DNA of 37,120 nt from Fidelibacterota bacterium UBA7301. Its GTDB lineage: Bacteria; Fidelibacterota; Marinisomatia; Marinisomatales; TCS55. Location: the NCBI GenBank assembly GCA_002471845.1, contig DKQT01000030.1:1-37120 (forward strand), read 5' to 3'. The notes beneath the pieces are model-generated. The model saw only the letters and a program-made list of their open reading frames with translations, did not search any database and had not been told where the DNA came from. Positions 1 to 8,832 of the stretch are shown in pieces. Every line of letters starts with the position of its first letter. The first letter of the stretch is position 1. Made by a program: the position numbers and the translations under genes.

Positions 1-435
1 GCAACTGAAATTGAAATAGTAAAAATATTTAAAGATGTGAACAAATATCCTGAATGGTTTGCATTTACTGCATCTGCAAAACTGATTAACCAAATAACGA
101 ATGATGAACAGCTGTTTTTCATGGAAACCGACTATCCTTGGCCATATTCCAATGAATGTATGAATTACCATATGGAATTTGTAAAAATTCAAGGTAATAA
201 ACAGAAAATCACAATTACTGGAACGAATAAAAGTACGAATTGTAAAAAGTCATTGAAAAAAGCAAGTGGCTATATTTTACTCGAACCGGATGGAGAAAAT
301 ACAAAAATATCATATTATTTTCATTCCGAACCATGGCAAAATATACCGACATGGCTTATAAACCCAATGATACATGAGATGCCGTATCAAACTTTTATAT
401 CAATGAGAAAGAAGCTAAATTCTTTAAATCACTAA
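1..435 (+). CDS. START/SRPBCC-domain protein, 5' truncated by window edge
   Basis: The reading frame is open from base 1 to the TAA at 433-435, so the gene begins outside the window. A GTG at 37 is only an internal codon: the residues before it (EIVKIFKDVNKYPEWF) continue the fold. The pattern VxxIFKDVxKYPEWF followed by a long beta-rich stretch and a C-terminal helix (MIHEMPYQTFISMRKKL) is typical of START/SRPBCC lipid- or hydrophobic-ligand-binding proteins. The ligand cannot be told. There is no membrane segment in the visible part. It is convergent with the leftward nadE operon; the 141-base gap between them holds no clear hairpin terminator. Confidence 0.7.
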   Translation, partial: ATEIEIVKIFKDVNKYPEWFAFTASAKLINQITNDEQLFFMETDYPWPYSNECMNYHMEFVKIQGNKQKITITGTNKSTNCKKSLKKASGYILLEPDGENTKISYYFHSEPWQNIPTWLINPMIHEMPYQTFISMRKKLNSLNH

Positions 436-576
436 AATGGAAAGCAGTTTTAGGCCAAGTAATTGCCGGAATTAGGGTGTTTAATAAGAAAATAGAGGTA
501 AGGGTCGGCGAAAAAATTTATAATATATAGAGTGGTCGTTTATCCAATCGTTCTACCCTTAATTTTGAGGAAAATA

Positions 577-1008
577 CTATGGTTTATATCTTTTTTGCGC
601 CTTTAAAAGGTAGATATCTGCTTTTTCTGTTTTACCATCCTGTGCCAATGATACTATTCGTAAAGCTTCTAATAAAGGAATAGCTGTGTTATCATAGTTG
701 GAATAAAATGCATCCAACGCTTTGGCAATAACATCCACTTGGTAACCGGCTTCTTTGGACCTGTGTTCATCAATGATCTCATAGAATCGTTCGATATAAT
801 AAGGCTCTACCCAGTTGGGATCCTGGTTATACTGCTTTTTGACCTCCTGCTTATGATGAAATTTCAACTTCGCACCAGCTGCATAGGTCCCATTAACGAA
901 AGCCACTTTTTCCTTTATATCCAGTGATTGCCAATAGTTCGCCGGTGTGCGCTTTTGAGCAGCAAGACTGCTTATAATAAAAACAATGATTGAAATAATT
1001 CTTATCAT
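577..1008 (-). CDS. Small exported hypothetical protein
   Basis: 143 residues. The N-terminus (MIRIISIIVFIISSLAAQ) is a Sec signal peptide with a likely cleavage after SLA or SLAA. The mature part is helical, with a conserved-looking stretch LKFHHKQEVKKQYNQDPNWVEP at the middle and a C-terminal helical repeat-like region. I recognise no domain. The ATG overlaps the TGA of nadE in an ATGA junction (1005-1008), so it is probably translationally coupled and is the last gene of the nadE operon. A periplasmic role is inferred from the signal peptide only. Confidence 0.7.
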   Translation of the reverse strand: MIRIISIIVFIISSLAAQKRTPANYWQSLDIKEKVAFVNGTYAAGAKLKFHHKQEVKKQYNQDPNWVEPYYIERFYEIIDEHRSKEAGYQVDVIAKALDAFYSNYDNTAIPLLEALRIVSLAQDGKTEKADIYLLKAQKRYKP

Positions 1009-2621
1009 GAATTTAATTCAACAAATTGGTTTACGATGGGGACTCTGCGGCCGATCCCAAAGGCCTTGGAAGTTACACGCAAACCAGGAGCGGCCTGGCG
1101 TCTTTTATATTCGTTGATCCGAATCCGCCGGGAAATATCCTTCACTAATTCCGGGTCTGCTCCTTCAGCGATTAATTCTGTGGGAGATTTTTCATCTTCG
1201 ATCAAGGCTGTCACTAATGGACTCACCACGTCATAATCGAAGGGATCCACCTGGTCCGGGCGCAATTCTGCCGAAGGTGGTTTTGAAATAGAATTGACGG
1301 GAATGCGTTTCGACCCCGCTTTTTCATTCACCCAGCGAGATAAGGCATAAACATCCGTTTTAGACAGGTCGGATATCACCGCTAGTCCCCCGTTCATATC
1401 CCCATAAAGAGTGCAGTATCCCATAGCCAATTCTGTTTTATTCCCCGTGGAAAGCACAAGCCAATTGAATTTATTGGATAGGGCCATGAGGATGCTCCCC
1501 CGGGCCCGGGCCTGGATATTTTCCTCAGCCACACCGGAATTCGTATGCTGAAAAGATTCATTCAAAGATTGTTCAAAGGCCTGCACCGGTGATTCAATGG
1601 GAATGACACGGTAATCAATACCCAAGTGTTCCGCGAGTGTTTTTGCATCATCTTTACTATGATCACTGGAGTATTTTGAGGGCATGGAAACACCGTGGAC
1701 ATTTTCTGCACCCAAGGCATCCACGGCGATACAGGCCGTTAGGCTGGAATCAATTCCACCACTGAGACCGACTACCGCTTCTTTATGACCTGTTTTCCGG
1801 AAGTAATCTTTCACACCCAGAACAAGAGCTCGATAAATCTTTTCTTCCCTGGATTCGACTTTGGTTTCGAGTGGGTTAGCTTTCTCCAAATCCATGAAAA
1901 TAAGGTCTTCCTCAAAAGCTTTGCCTTGTCCGATTAAGTTTCCTTCACTATCGTAAGCCAGGGATTGGCCGTCAAAGATCAGTTCATCCTGGGCCCCAAC
2001 CAGGTTACAGTAAATAAATGGAATTCCTGTCTGGGACACTTTTGTTTTAATTAAATCCATACGATCCAACAGGCGTCCCGAACGATAAGGTGAAGCAGAA
2101 ATGTTGATGATGCATTCGGCCCCTTTTTCTTTCAGTGATTTTGCCAGATTACAGGCATAATCTTTATCCCAGAGGTCCTCACAAATTTGGAGACCGATAT
2201 TTAGGTTTTTGCCACCCAATTCTATTTGAAAGACTTCGGGATTTTTCCCCCTGGTAAAATAGCGGTCTTCGTCGAAAACATCATAAGTTGGCAAAAGTAT
2301 TTTTTTGTAGTGGGAAATGATTTTACCATTCCCACACACAACAGAACAATTGTATATTTTTCCATCTTCAACCAAGGTATTCCCGACGATCAATGGAATG
2401 GTGGATGCCTTTGCGATACCTTGAAGTGCTTTCTCCGCCTCGTCCAGTAATTTTTCACGTAAAAGCAAATCCTGGGGCGGGTACCCTATTATAACCAATT
2501 CAGGAAATATGGCCAGGTCCGCTCCGGCTTTTAGAGCTTTTTCATACCATTTCAGGATGAGATCCTTGTTGTAATCTATGGCGCCAACAGTCGGGTTAAT
2601 TTGGCAAAGGGCGATCTTCAT
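1005..2621 (-). CDS. nadE: Glutamine-dependent NAD+ synthetase
   Basis: 538 residues. It makes NAD+ from deamido-NAD+, ATP and glutamine in the cytoplasm, the last step of NAD synthesis. The N-terminal nitrilase-type glutaminase domain (about 1-255) has the full catalytic triad Glu41, Lys107 and Cys147 (in QICEDLW). The C-terminal synthetase domain has the PP-loop LSGGIDSS at 286-293 and later STGNKTE and YCTLYGD motifs. Length and order match the two-domain bacterial form, so no separate ammonia source is needed. The start codon directly follows the acylphosphatase stop (no gap), and its stop overlaps the next start by ATGA. Confidence 0.96.
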   Translation of the reverse strand: MKIALCQINPTVGAIDYNKDLILKWYEKALKAGADLAIFPELVIIGYPPQDLLLREKLLDEAEKALQGIAKASTIPLIVGNTLVEDGKIYNCSVVCGNGKIISHYKKILLPTYDVFDEDRYFTRGKNPEVFQIELGGKNLNIGLQICEDLWDKDYACNLAKSLKEKGAECIINISASPYRSGRLLDRMDLIKTKVSQTGIPFIYCNLVGAQDELIFDGQSLAYDSEGNLIGQGKAFEEDLIFMDLEKANPLETKVESREEKIYRALVLGVKDYFRKTGHKEAVVGLSGGIDSSLTACIAVDALGAENVHGVSMPSKYSSDHSKDDAKTLAEHLGIDYRVIPIESPVQAFEQSLNESFQHTNSGVAEENIQARARGSILMALSNKFNWLVLSTGNKTELAMGYCTLYGDMNGGLAVISDLSKTDVYALSRWVNEKAGSKRIPVNSISKPPSAELRPDQVDPFDYDVVSPLVTALIEDEKSPTELIAEGADPELVKDISRRIRINEYKRRQAAPGLRVTSKAFGIGRRVPIVNQFVELNS

Positions 2622-2903
2622 CTAATATTTTACTGTAAAATCTTTAAATTGATTTGAAGGATTGGTCCACATCATTTCAATGCTATCTACTCGTGATAAA
2701 GGTGGACCTTGTTTTACTTTCCCAATGAACCTTTGGATATCCATTTTATTGCCTTCACCCCTGATCTCAACATTTCCATCCGGTAAGTTTTTTGCATACC
2801 CGATTAAGGCCAAACTTCGCCCGGTTTTAACCACGTACCATCGGAATCCAACCCCCTGAACCTTTCCGGAAACAATTAATTTAACTGCAGATTTACTTTC
2901 CAT
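2622..2903 (-). CDS. acyP: Acylphosphatase
   Basis: 93 residues, the usual size for this family. It hydrolyses acyl phosphates such as acetyl phosphate or carbamoyl phosphate in the cytoplasm. The signature VSGKVQGVGFRWYV contains the phosphate-binding loop with catalytic Arg21, and GYAKNLPDGNVEI contains the catalytic Asn39. Its start overlaps the end of the upstream SLOG-family gene by 11 bases and its stop abuts nadE, so it sits inside a tightly packed operon. No link between its chemistry and NAD synthesis is evident; it may simply be carried in the operon. Confidence 0.93.
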   Translation of the reverse strand: MESKSAVKLIVSGKVQGVGFRWYVVKTGRSLALIGYAKNLPDGNVEIRGEGNKMDIQRFIGKVKQGPPLSRVDSIEMMWTNPSNQFKDFTVKY

Positions 2904-3354
2904 TTAATATATTATTAACTTTATTTATTACTTCATTTGGGGTATTTACTTTATGTACTTCTTCTAAATCCCACGTACCAATGCCAACCACCGGTTTACC
3001 CAATTGAAAAGCATGGGCGATCTCACTCAAGGTACCATACTTCCCTGAGATAGCCACCGCCACATCACAATTATATGCCAGTATCACATTTCGTCCTATA
3101 CCGATCCCGGTTGAAACGGGAATATCTATATGGCTGTTGGCTTCCGTCTTATCTGTTCCTTTTAAAATTCCAACGATCGTTCCGCCACCCTCTTTTACTC
3201 CTCTGGCGACAGCTTCCATCACACCTTCCCCGCCGCCGCAGTATACCAGGTAATTCTCTTGGGCCAACAAGCGGCCGATCTCTATCGCGTCGGCATAGAT
3301 TGTTTCATCAATATCCCGACCACCAAAAACAGAAATCCTGGCCTTATAATTCAT
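2893..3354 (-). CDS. SLOG-family (TIGR00725-like) nucleotide-binding protein
   Basis: 153 residues. The Rossmann-like fold is marked by ISVFGGRDID at the N-terminus and the glycine-rich YCGGGEGVMEAVARG, then GRNVILAYNCDVAVAISGKYGTLSEIAHAFQLGKPVVGIG. This is the pattern of the TIGR00725 branch of the LOG/DprA-related (SLOG) proteins. The classical LOG motif PGGxGTxxE is changed to SGKYGTLSE, so cytokinin-type nucleoside phosphohydrolase activity is doubtful; nucleotide or nucleotide-derivative binding is the safer inference. Start and the asnS stop share one base (TAATG), which suggests coupled translation. Confidence 0.85.
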   Translation of the reverse strand: MNYKARISVFGGRDIDETIYADAIEIGRLLAQENYLVYCGGGEGVMEAVARGVKEGGGTIVGILKGTDKTEANSHIDIPVSTGIGIGRNVILAYNCDVAVAISGKYGTLSEIAHAFQLGKPVVGIGTWDLEEVHKVNTPNEVINKVNNILNGK

Positions 3355-4652
3355 TAGGGCTCGATGCGATGCATAGTCCGGGGATAGGGAATGGCTTCAC
3401 GAATATGTTTCGTGCCGCAGATCCACCCGACCGTTCTTTCGATTCCCAAACCAAAACCGGAATGAGGTACGGAACCATATTTACGCAAGTCCAAATACCA
3501 TTGGAAGGGTTCAATCGGCAGGTTGTGCTCCTTGATCCTGCTTAGGAGGATATCATGGTCATCTTCACGCTGGCCGCCGCCGATTATTTCGCCATAGCCT
3601 TCCGGGGCGATCATATCCACACCCAGTGATAGATTATCATTATCGGCGTCTCGCTTCATATAAAATGCCTTGATCCCTGCTGGCCAACGGTGAATCATCA
3701 CAGGACGATCGAACTGTTCAGAGATAATGGTTTCATCCGTACCGCCAAAGTCAGAACCATAAGTAAAGTCCGCGCCCTTGTCTGTAAGGATTTTGGCTGC
3801 TTCATCGTAGGTGATTCTTGGGAACGGAGGAACCACTTTCTCAAGACTGGCCGTGTCCCTCTCCAAAACTTTTAATTCAGCCTTACAATTCTCCAGGCAC
3901 CACTGCACCACATAGCTCACATACTTTTCAGCCCAGTCCATATTTTCATCCAGGTCACAATAGGCCATTTCCGGTTCAACCATCCAGAATTCCGTAAGAT
4001 GGCGCCGTGTTTTGGATTTCTCTGCCCGAAACGTGGGACCGAATACGTAAATCTTTCCGAAGCCCATGGCACTGGCTTCACCATAGAGCTGGCCGCTCTG
4101 GGTTAAATAAGCAGAACGGTCAAAATATTCCAATTCAAACAGGGTGCTGGTTCCCTCCACAGAGTTGCCCGTTAGAATGGGTGAATCCATGAGTGTAAAA
4201 CCATTATTATCAAAGAAGTCCCGGGTTGCCTTCACCACTTGATGTCGAACACGTAAAATTGCATTCTGATTTTTTGACCGTATCCATAAGTGACGGTTGT
4301 TCATTAGAAAATCCGTGCCGTGCTCTTTATGGGAAATTGGGTATTCATCGGCGATCTGGTGGACTTTAATATTGGTAACCCCCAATTCATACCCACCTAC
4401 CGATCGAGGTTCAGCCCGAACCATTCCGGTCACGGTCACCGAAGATTCCTGGGTTAATTCATTTTCTAAGTTAAATATTGCTTCGTCTGTTTCAGCTTTT
4501 ACCACTACGCACTGGACCAGCCCTGTGCCATCCCGGAGAATCAAAAACCAAATTTTACCAATGGAACGGGTGTTATATACCCATCCATTGAGAGTCACTT
4601 CCTGCCCTTCAAAATCTTTTAACTGCTTAATTGTTGTTGTCATTTTGCTCAT
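3354..4652 (-). CDS. asnS: Asparaginyl-tRNA synthetase
   Basis: 432 residues, class IIb aminoacyl-tRNA synthetase charging tRNA-Asn in the cytoplasm. The N-terminal OB-fold anticodon-binding domain (about 1-110, VTLNGWVYNTRSIGK) is followed by the catalytic core with motif 2 FRAEKSKTRRHLTEFWMVEPE and motif 3 GFGLGIERTVGWICGTKHIREAIPYPRTM. The HLTEFWMVEPE stretch and the PRTMHRIEP end favour AsnRS over AspRS. A second ATG lies three codons inside (4643); neither has a good Shine-Dalgarno, so the exact start is open. It follows lptE after 25 bases. Confidence 0.94.
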   Translation of the reverse strand: MSKMTTTIKQLKDFEGQEVTLNGWVYNTRSIGKIWFLILRDGTGLVQCVVVKAETDEAIFNLENELTQESSVTVTGMVRAEPRSVGGYELGVTNIKVHQIADEYPISHKEHGTDFLMNNRHLWIRSKNQNAILRVRHQVVKATRDFFDNNGFTLMDSPILTGNSVEGTSTLFELEYFDRSAYLTQSGQLYGEASAMGFGKIYVFGPTFRAEKSKTRRHLTEFWMVEPEMAYCDLDENMDWAEKYVSYVVQWCLENCKAELKVLERDTASLEKVVPPFPRITYDEAAKILTDKGADFTYGSDFGGTDETIISEQFDRPVMIHRWPAGIKAFYMKRDADNDNLSLGVDMIAPEGYGEIIGGGQREDDHDILLSRIKEHNLPIEPFQWYLDLRKYGSVPHSGFGLGIERTVGWICGTKHIREAIPYPRTMHRIEP

Positions 4653-4677
4653 AAGTTGAATTAAATAAGTTTAGAAA

Positions 4678-5256
4678 TTACCACGATGTCATAATCTCGT
4701 TTAAAATATCTTCCGCAATTTTGGTAACTGCTGCGGATGTGGCGAATTCCCTGGGATCGCCAAATTCATCATTGTCTTCCCCGTCAATTAAATTATCATT
4801 GTCATTGTCTATGCCGTCACTGCTGATATCCCCTGATAATCCATATGCACCCCAACCAGAGAAATTCTTTTCCATCAATACTTTGTCATCACGAACATCA
4901 TACCATTCCACTTTCATATGGACAGTAAATCTGTATTCCGTCACCGCTTCCTCTTTGGTAAACGTATAGGGTGCATCGGTGACACGGGTGATGGTCCCGC
5001 GAAGAATTGAGGTAGCTTGATCTTCATCAGTAACGCGCAAAATATTTTCTTCGTTGAATTTTATCAGGAGGTTTTCAGTAACAGATTCACTCATACCGAA
5101 TTCCGCTGTTTGGTTTTCAACAATGGGAATGGCGATAGAATTAATATGGGCTGGGATACTACCAGCCATGGAGTAGTACATGCAAGATGTAAACGCCCAC
5201 GAAATACACATAAGGACGCGAAAGATTATTTGAGTTTTATATTTTTGGTTTTGCAG
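4678..5256 (-). CDS. lptE: LptE-like LPS-assembly lipoprotein (start codon uncertain)
   Basis: The mature part opens with SCMYYSMAGSIPAHINSIAI, the N-terminal pattern of the LptE family that plugs LptD and delivers LPS to the outer membrane. The nearest ATG (5209-5211) leaves only nine residues before the lipobox Cys (AFTSC), too few for a signal peptide. The same frame is open upstream to a stop at 5272-5274 without ATG, GTG or TTG. A CTG at 5254-5256, about nine bases after an AAAAAGGA sequence, would give a basic N-region (KYKTQ) plus a hydrophobic core and is my choice; a mutated or miscalled ATG is the alternative. Near the C-terminus lies an aspartate-rich loop at 4753-4818. The upstream neighbour is the AAA+ regulator. 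Confidence 0.75.
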   Translation of the reverse strand: MQNQKYKTQIIFRVLMCISWAFTSCMYYSMAGSIPAHINSIAIPIVENQTAEFGMSESVTENLLIKFNEENILRVTDEDQATSILRGTITRVTDAPYTFTKEEAVTEYRFTVHMKVEWYDVRDDKVLMEKNFSGWGAYGLSGDISSDGIDNDNDNLIDGEDNDEFGDPREFATSAAVTKIAEDILNEIMTSW

Positions 5257-5288
5257 TTTTTGTATCCTTTTTTACTTCTGGTGGGTAA

Positions 5289-6485
5289 TTAATTCTTGAT
5301 CTTTCGTTCTAACCCATACTGATCAATTTTTCTATACAAAGTTCGTTCACTCATGCCCAATGATTTCGCTGAGGCTCGACGATTATTATTGAAAAATTTC
5401 AAAGTGCGTTCGATGGCCTCCCTTTCTAAATCTTCCAAACTCATATCACCGATAGAATTGTTTTTAATAAAAAATTCTGATCCTTCATCAATATGTAAAC
5501 TGGGAGTAATTTCACCGCTGTCCTGTGGAATTATGGGCAAACCCATTTGGTTTTGTACCGGCGCTCCCTGGGTAGCAATTTGCTTTAAGAATTCTACATC
5601 CTGCCGCAATAAAAATAACTGGCGCAAAATCAACTCCCGCTCCGCTGCTTCAGGCGGCTGCTGCATAAGCATAGGAAGCGCTGTATTTGCCTTAGAACCA
5701 ACCGAACCTCTCCCCAACTGCCGGTCTACCTTTTCCACCGTTATCCGCTCCCCCTTTTCAAGGACGATAATACTTTCCACAAAATTTTTCAATTCACGCA
5801 CATTCCCTTTCCAGGGATGGTTCTTCATAGCCCGGATAGCTTCTGGCATAAAGCCGCGGTACACCATATCATTGGAGCGAGTAAATTCTAGGGCAAACCT
5901 TTCAACCAGTAAACTAATATCTTCCACACGGTGGCGCAGGGCCGGCACATCAATGGTAACTGTTTTTAGCCGATAGTATAAATCCTGCCGGAATTGCCCC
6001 TTGGCAACCAATTCATCCAAATCTTTATTCGTAGCGGCGACAACCCGAACGTCCGTCCGTTTTGTTTTGGAGGCACCCACAGGCATAAATTCACCACTCT
6101 CCAAAACGCGGAGGAGCTTGACTTGGGTTTCCAAGGGCGTTTCACCGATCTCATCCAGGAATATGGTTCCTTTGTTGGCTGTTTCAAAATAGCCTTTCCG
6201 GTCATCCCTGGCATCGGTATAGGCGCCTTTTTTATGGCCAAAAAGTTCACTTTCGATGATTCCTTCGGGGATGGCACCGCAGTTCACCGTCACCAAGTTT
6301 TCATGGGAGCGTTTGCTGTTCTGATGAAGGGCCTTGGCCACCATTTCTTTTCCTGTACCGGATTCACCTGTAATGAGGACGGAAATGTCCACGGGCGCCA
6401 CCTGGGTGACCATTTCCATTACCTGTTGGATGGCATCGGACCGGCCAACGATCCCTGATGCTCTTTGTATTCTATCTATATTCAT
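5289..6485 (-). CDS. Sigma-54-type AAA+ transcriptional activator without receiver domain
   Basis: About 398 residues from the ATG at 6485; the frame also opens at a TTG at 6515. The AAA+ domain starts almost at once: Walker A GESGTGKE at 40-47, Walker B GTIFLDEIGE at 106-115, VVAATNKDL, RQDLYYRL arginine-finger region, HPWKGNVRELKN. A linker with hydrophobic blocks follows, then a C-terminal Fis-type helix-turn-helix (ERTLKFFNNNRRASAKSLGM, then SERTLYRKI). There is no N-terminal receiver, GAF or PAS domain, as in PspF. The sigma-54-contact loop reads GAYTDA (87-92) instead of GAFTGA. It lies upstream of lptE, so envelope control is conceivable but unproven. Confidence 0.9.
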   Translation of the reverse strand: MNIDRIQRASGIVGRSDAIQQVMEMVTQVAPVDISVLITGESGTGKEMVAKALHQNSKRSHENLVTVNCGAIPEGIIESELFGHKKGAYTDARDDRKGYFETANKGTIFLDEIGETPLETQVKLLRVLESGEFMPVGASKTKRTDVRVVAATNKDLDELVAKGQFRQDLYYRLKTVTIDVPALRHRVEDISLLVERFALEFTRSNDMVYRGFMPEAIRAMKNHPWKGNVRELKNFVESIIVLEKGERITVEKVDRQLGRGSVGSKANTALPMLMQQPPEAAERELILRQLFLLRQDVEFLKQIATQGAPVQNQMGLPIIPQDSGEITPSLHIDEGSEFFIKNNSIGDMSLEDLEREAIERTLKFFNNNRRASAKSLGMSERTLYRKIDQYGLERKIKN

Positions 6486-6567
6486 ATTTATTGGCCCATG
6501 AAACACTCGAAACAAACTAAATAGTTTTAAAGATTTTCGCGCCTTTTCGTGTTTTTCCTAGGCTATC

Positions 6568-8568
6568 TTAAAATGCTTTTGCTAATTCTTTTTCCATTTT
6601 GGTAATCTCATCCCGCAATTGGGCGGCCCGTTCAAAATCAAGGTTTTCCGCCGCTTCAAACATTTCCTGGCGCATCATATCAATCGCCAATTTTTTATCC
6701 ATCTGGCTAAAGTCATCACCCTTGCGGCTTTTGTATGACTGAGGTTCCGGTTCATGGATCGAATCTGCCACGGCCGTTGATCCCATTATATCGTCGGTTG
6801 ATTTATATACTGACTTTGGTACTACACCATGATCCTCATTGTATTTCTCTTGAACCTTCCGCCGCCGCGCCGATTCGGTAATCAAGTAATCCATGGCATC
6901 GGAAATACTGTCTCCATATAAAATGACCTGTCCGTTGATATGGCGAGCCGCCCTCCCCGCTACCTGCATCAGAGCACTTCGGGAACGAAGGAATCCCTGC
7001 TTATCCGCATCAATCACAGCCACTAGTGAAACTTCGGGCAAGTCCAGCCCCTCTCTCAAGAGGTTGATCCCCACCAATACGTCGAATTCACCCAACCGCA
7101 AATCCCGTAAGATCTGGACCCTCTCTAAGGTATTAATATCGCTGTGGAGGTAGCGCACACGAAGATTCACACCGCGGAGGAATTCACTGAGATCTTCAGC
7201 CATTCTTTTGGTCAGAGTAGTGACGAGGATGCGTTCATTCCTGGACGTTCTGTGACGAATCTCACCAATAAGGTCGTCAATTTGTCCCTTACTCTCTCTC
7301 ACTTCCACCAATGGATCCAGCAATCCCGTGGGGCGGATGACCTGTTCTACCACCACGCCCTTGGCCATTTCCAGTTCCCGTTCAGCCGGTGTTGCGGACA
7401 CGTACATTACTTGATTCTGCTTGGCGTGGAATTCTTCAATTTTCATGGGACGGTTATCCAGAGCACTGGGGAGGCGAAATCCATGCTCTACCAACACTTC
7501 CTTCCTGGCACGATCCCCGTTATACATTGCCTGGATCTGGGGCAGAGTCACATGGGATTCATCAATGATGGTCATAAAATCATCGGGAAAAAAATCAATT
7601 AATGTAAAAGGCCGCTCCCCCGGTTTCCGCCCGGAGAAATAACGGGAATAATTCTCGATCCCGGAGCAGTAACCCACCTCTATCATCATTTCCAAATCGA
7701 AATTGGTGCGTTGCTCCAAACGCTGGGCCTCCAGCAGTTTATCATAGGAGCGCAATTCTTCCAGCCGATGGATCATTTCCAGGCGAATATCACCGGTAAT
7801 GCGCTTGATAGTTTCCTGGTCTGTGACAAAATGCTTCCCGGGATAAATAAATTCTGAATCCATTTCTTTCAGTATCTCCCCGGTCAAAGGATGGAAACGG
7901 CAAATATTATCAATCTCCGGGCCGAATAATTCCACACGAATACCCACATCTTCGTAGGCTAGATAAATTTCAATTACATCACCACGGACGCGAAAGGTAC
8001 TGCGCTCAAAGACCGTATCATTCCTGAGGTAATGGATATTTACAAGGCTCTTCAACAACTTTTTACGATCCAGTTCGGTGCCCCGTTTCAGGCGGATAAC
8101 CTTATTCTTATACTCATCCGGGGAACCAATACCGTAGATACAAGAAACGGAACTGACCACAATCACATCTCTGCGCTCCAAAAGCGAACTGGTGGCTTTC
8201 AATCGCAGGATATCAATCTCCTCATTCACGGACATATCTTTCTCAATGAAGGTATCCGTAACGGGCAGGTAAGCTTCCGGTTGGTAATAGTCATAATAAC
8301 TGATGAAATATTCCACAGCATTATCGGGAAATAACTGTTTAAATTCACCATATAGCTGGGCCGCTAGGGTCTTGTTATGGGAAATGATCAAAGTAGGTCG
8401 CTTGACTTCCTGGATCACGTTAGCCATGGTAAAGGTTTTCCCCGACCCGGTGATTCCCAGCAAAACCTGGTGCTTATCCCCCTGGTTCAACCCCTGAACC
8501 AACCCCTTGATCGCCTCGGGCTGATCCCCCTGTGGTTTTAATTCCGAATTGAGTTTAAACTCTGTCAT
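6568..8568 (-). CDS. uvrB: Excinuclease ABC subunit B
   Basis: 666 residues from the chosen ATG. UvrB is the damage-verifying helicase-like subunit of nucleotide excision repair, loaded by UvrA2 and joined by UvrC. Visible: LKPQGDQPEAI near the N-terminus, Walker A GITGSGKT at 38-45, the beta-hairpin region YFISYYDYYQPEAYLP, the helicase motifs MYVSATPAERE and QVAGRAARH, and a C-terminal UVR motif (FEAAENLDFERAAQLRDEI) for UvrC contact. An in-frame ATG at 8595 would add nine residues; I prefer 8568 because it matches the family N-terminus and has GAGGT 12 bases upstream. uvrA and uvrC are not in the window. Confidence 0.96.
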   Translation of the reverse strand: MTEFKLNSELKPQGDQPEAIKGLVQGLNQGDKHQVLLGITGSGKTFTMANVIQEVKRPTLIISHNKTLAAQLYGEFKQLFPDNAVEYFISYYDYYQPEAYLPVTDTFIEKDMSVNEEIDILRLKATSSLLERRDVIVVSSVSCIYGIGSPDEYKNKVIRLKRGTELDRKKLLKSLVNIHYLRNDTVFERSTFRVRGDVIEIYLAYEDVGIRVELFGPEIDNICRFHPLTGEILKEMDSEFIYPGKHFVTDQETIKRITGDIRLEMIHRLEELRSYDKLLEAQRLEQRTNFDLEMMIEVGYCSGIENYSRYFSGRKPGERPFTLIDFFPDDFMTIIDESHVTLPQIQAMYNGDRARKEVLVEHGFRLPSALDNRPMKIEEFHAKQNQVMYVSATPAERELEMAKGVVVEQVIRPTGLLDPLVEVRESKGQIDDLIGEIRHRTSRNERILVTTLTKRMAEDLSEFLRGVNLRVRYLHSDINTLERVQILRDLRLGEFDVLVGINLLREGLDLPEVSLVAVIDADKQGFLRSRSALMQVAGRAARHINGQVILYGDSISDAMDYLITESARRRKVQEKYNEDHGVVPKSVYKSTDDIMGSTAVADSIHEPEPQSYKSRKGDDFSQMDKKLAIDMMRQEMFEAAENLDFERAAQLRDEITKMEKELAKAF

Positions 8569-8628
8569 ATCGGCAAATTTACCTCGGTTAAACATTACGA
8601 TACAATGGCAGAGAATAATAATATAAAT

Positions 8629-8814
8629 TCATATTTTTTTCATATCATTTTCAATAGGGTTGACACCGTAAATTAATTTGATGAAACACATAATCATTTC
8701 CAGAACTACAATAACAAGTAAGCCAATAAAATGCAAAGTGATGGAGTTATAAATCTTTACTTCAACTGAATCGTGGACAGAAAAATGGGTAGATTTAGTG
8801 GAATTTGAGATCAT
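8629..8814 (-). CDS. Possible small single-pass membrane protein
   Basis: 61 codons with an ATG start. A hydrophilic N-terminus is followed by a strongly hydrophobic segment (ITLHFIGLLVIVVLEMIMCF) long enough for one membrane span and a short polar tail. No family is recognised. It fills most of the gap between uvrB and the DUF6174 gene, and its 5' end lies only 18 bases from the oppositely oriented GTG start of that gene. It has no clear Shine-Dalgarno. A chance open frame in an AT-rich promoter region remains quite possible. Confidence 0.35.
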   Translation of the reverse strand: MISNSTKSTHFSVHDSVEVKIYNSITLHFIGLLVIVVLEMIMCFIKLIYGVNPIENDMKKI

Positions 8815-8832
8815 TCTAATAAAAACTTAAAA

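Noticed and set aside
5353..5976. 207-codon plus-strand open frame over the AAA+ regulator gene
   Set aside because: Antisense shadow of a protein with complete AAA+ and HTH motifs; no signal, domain or ribosome site of its own.
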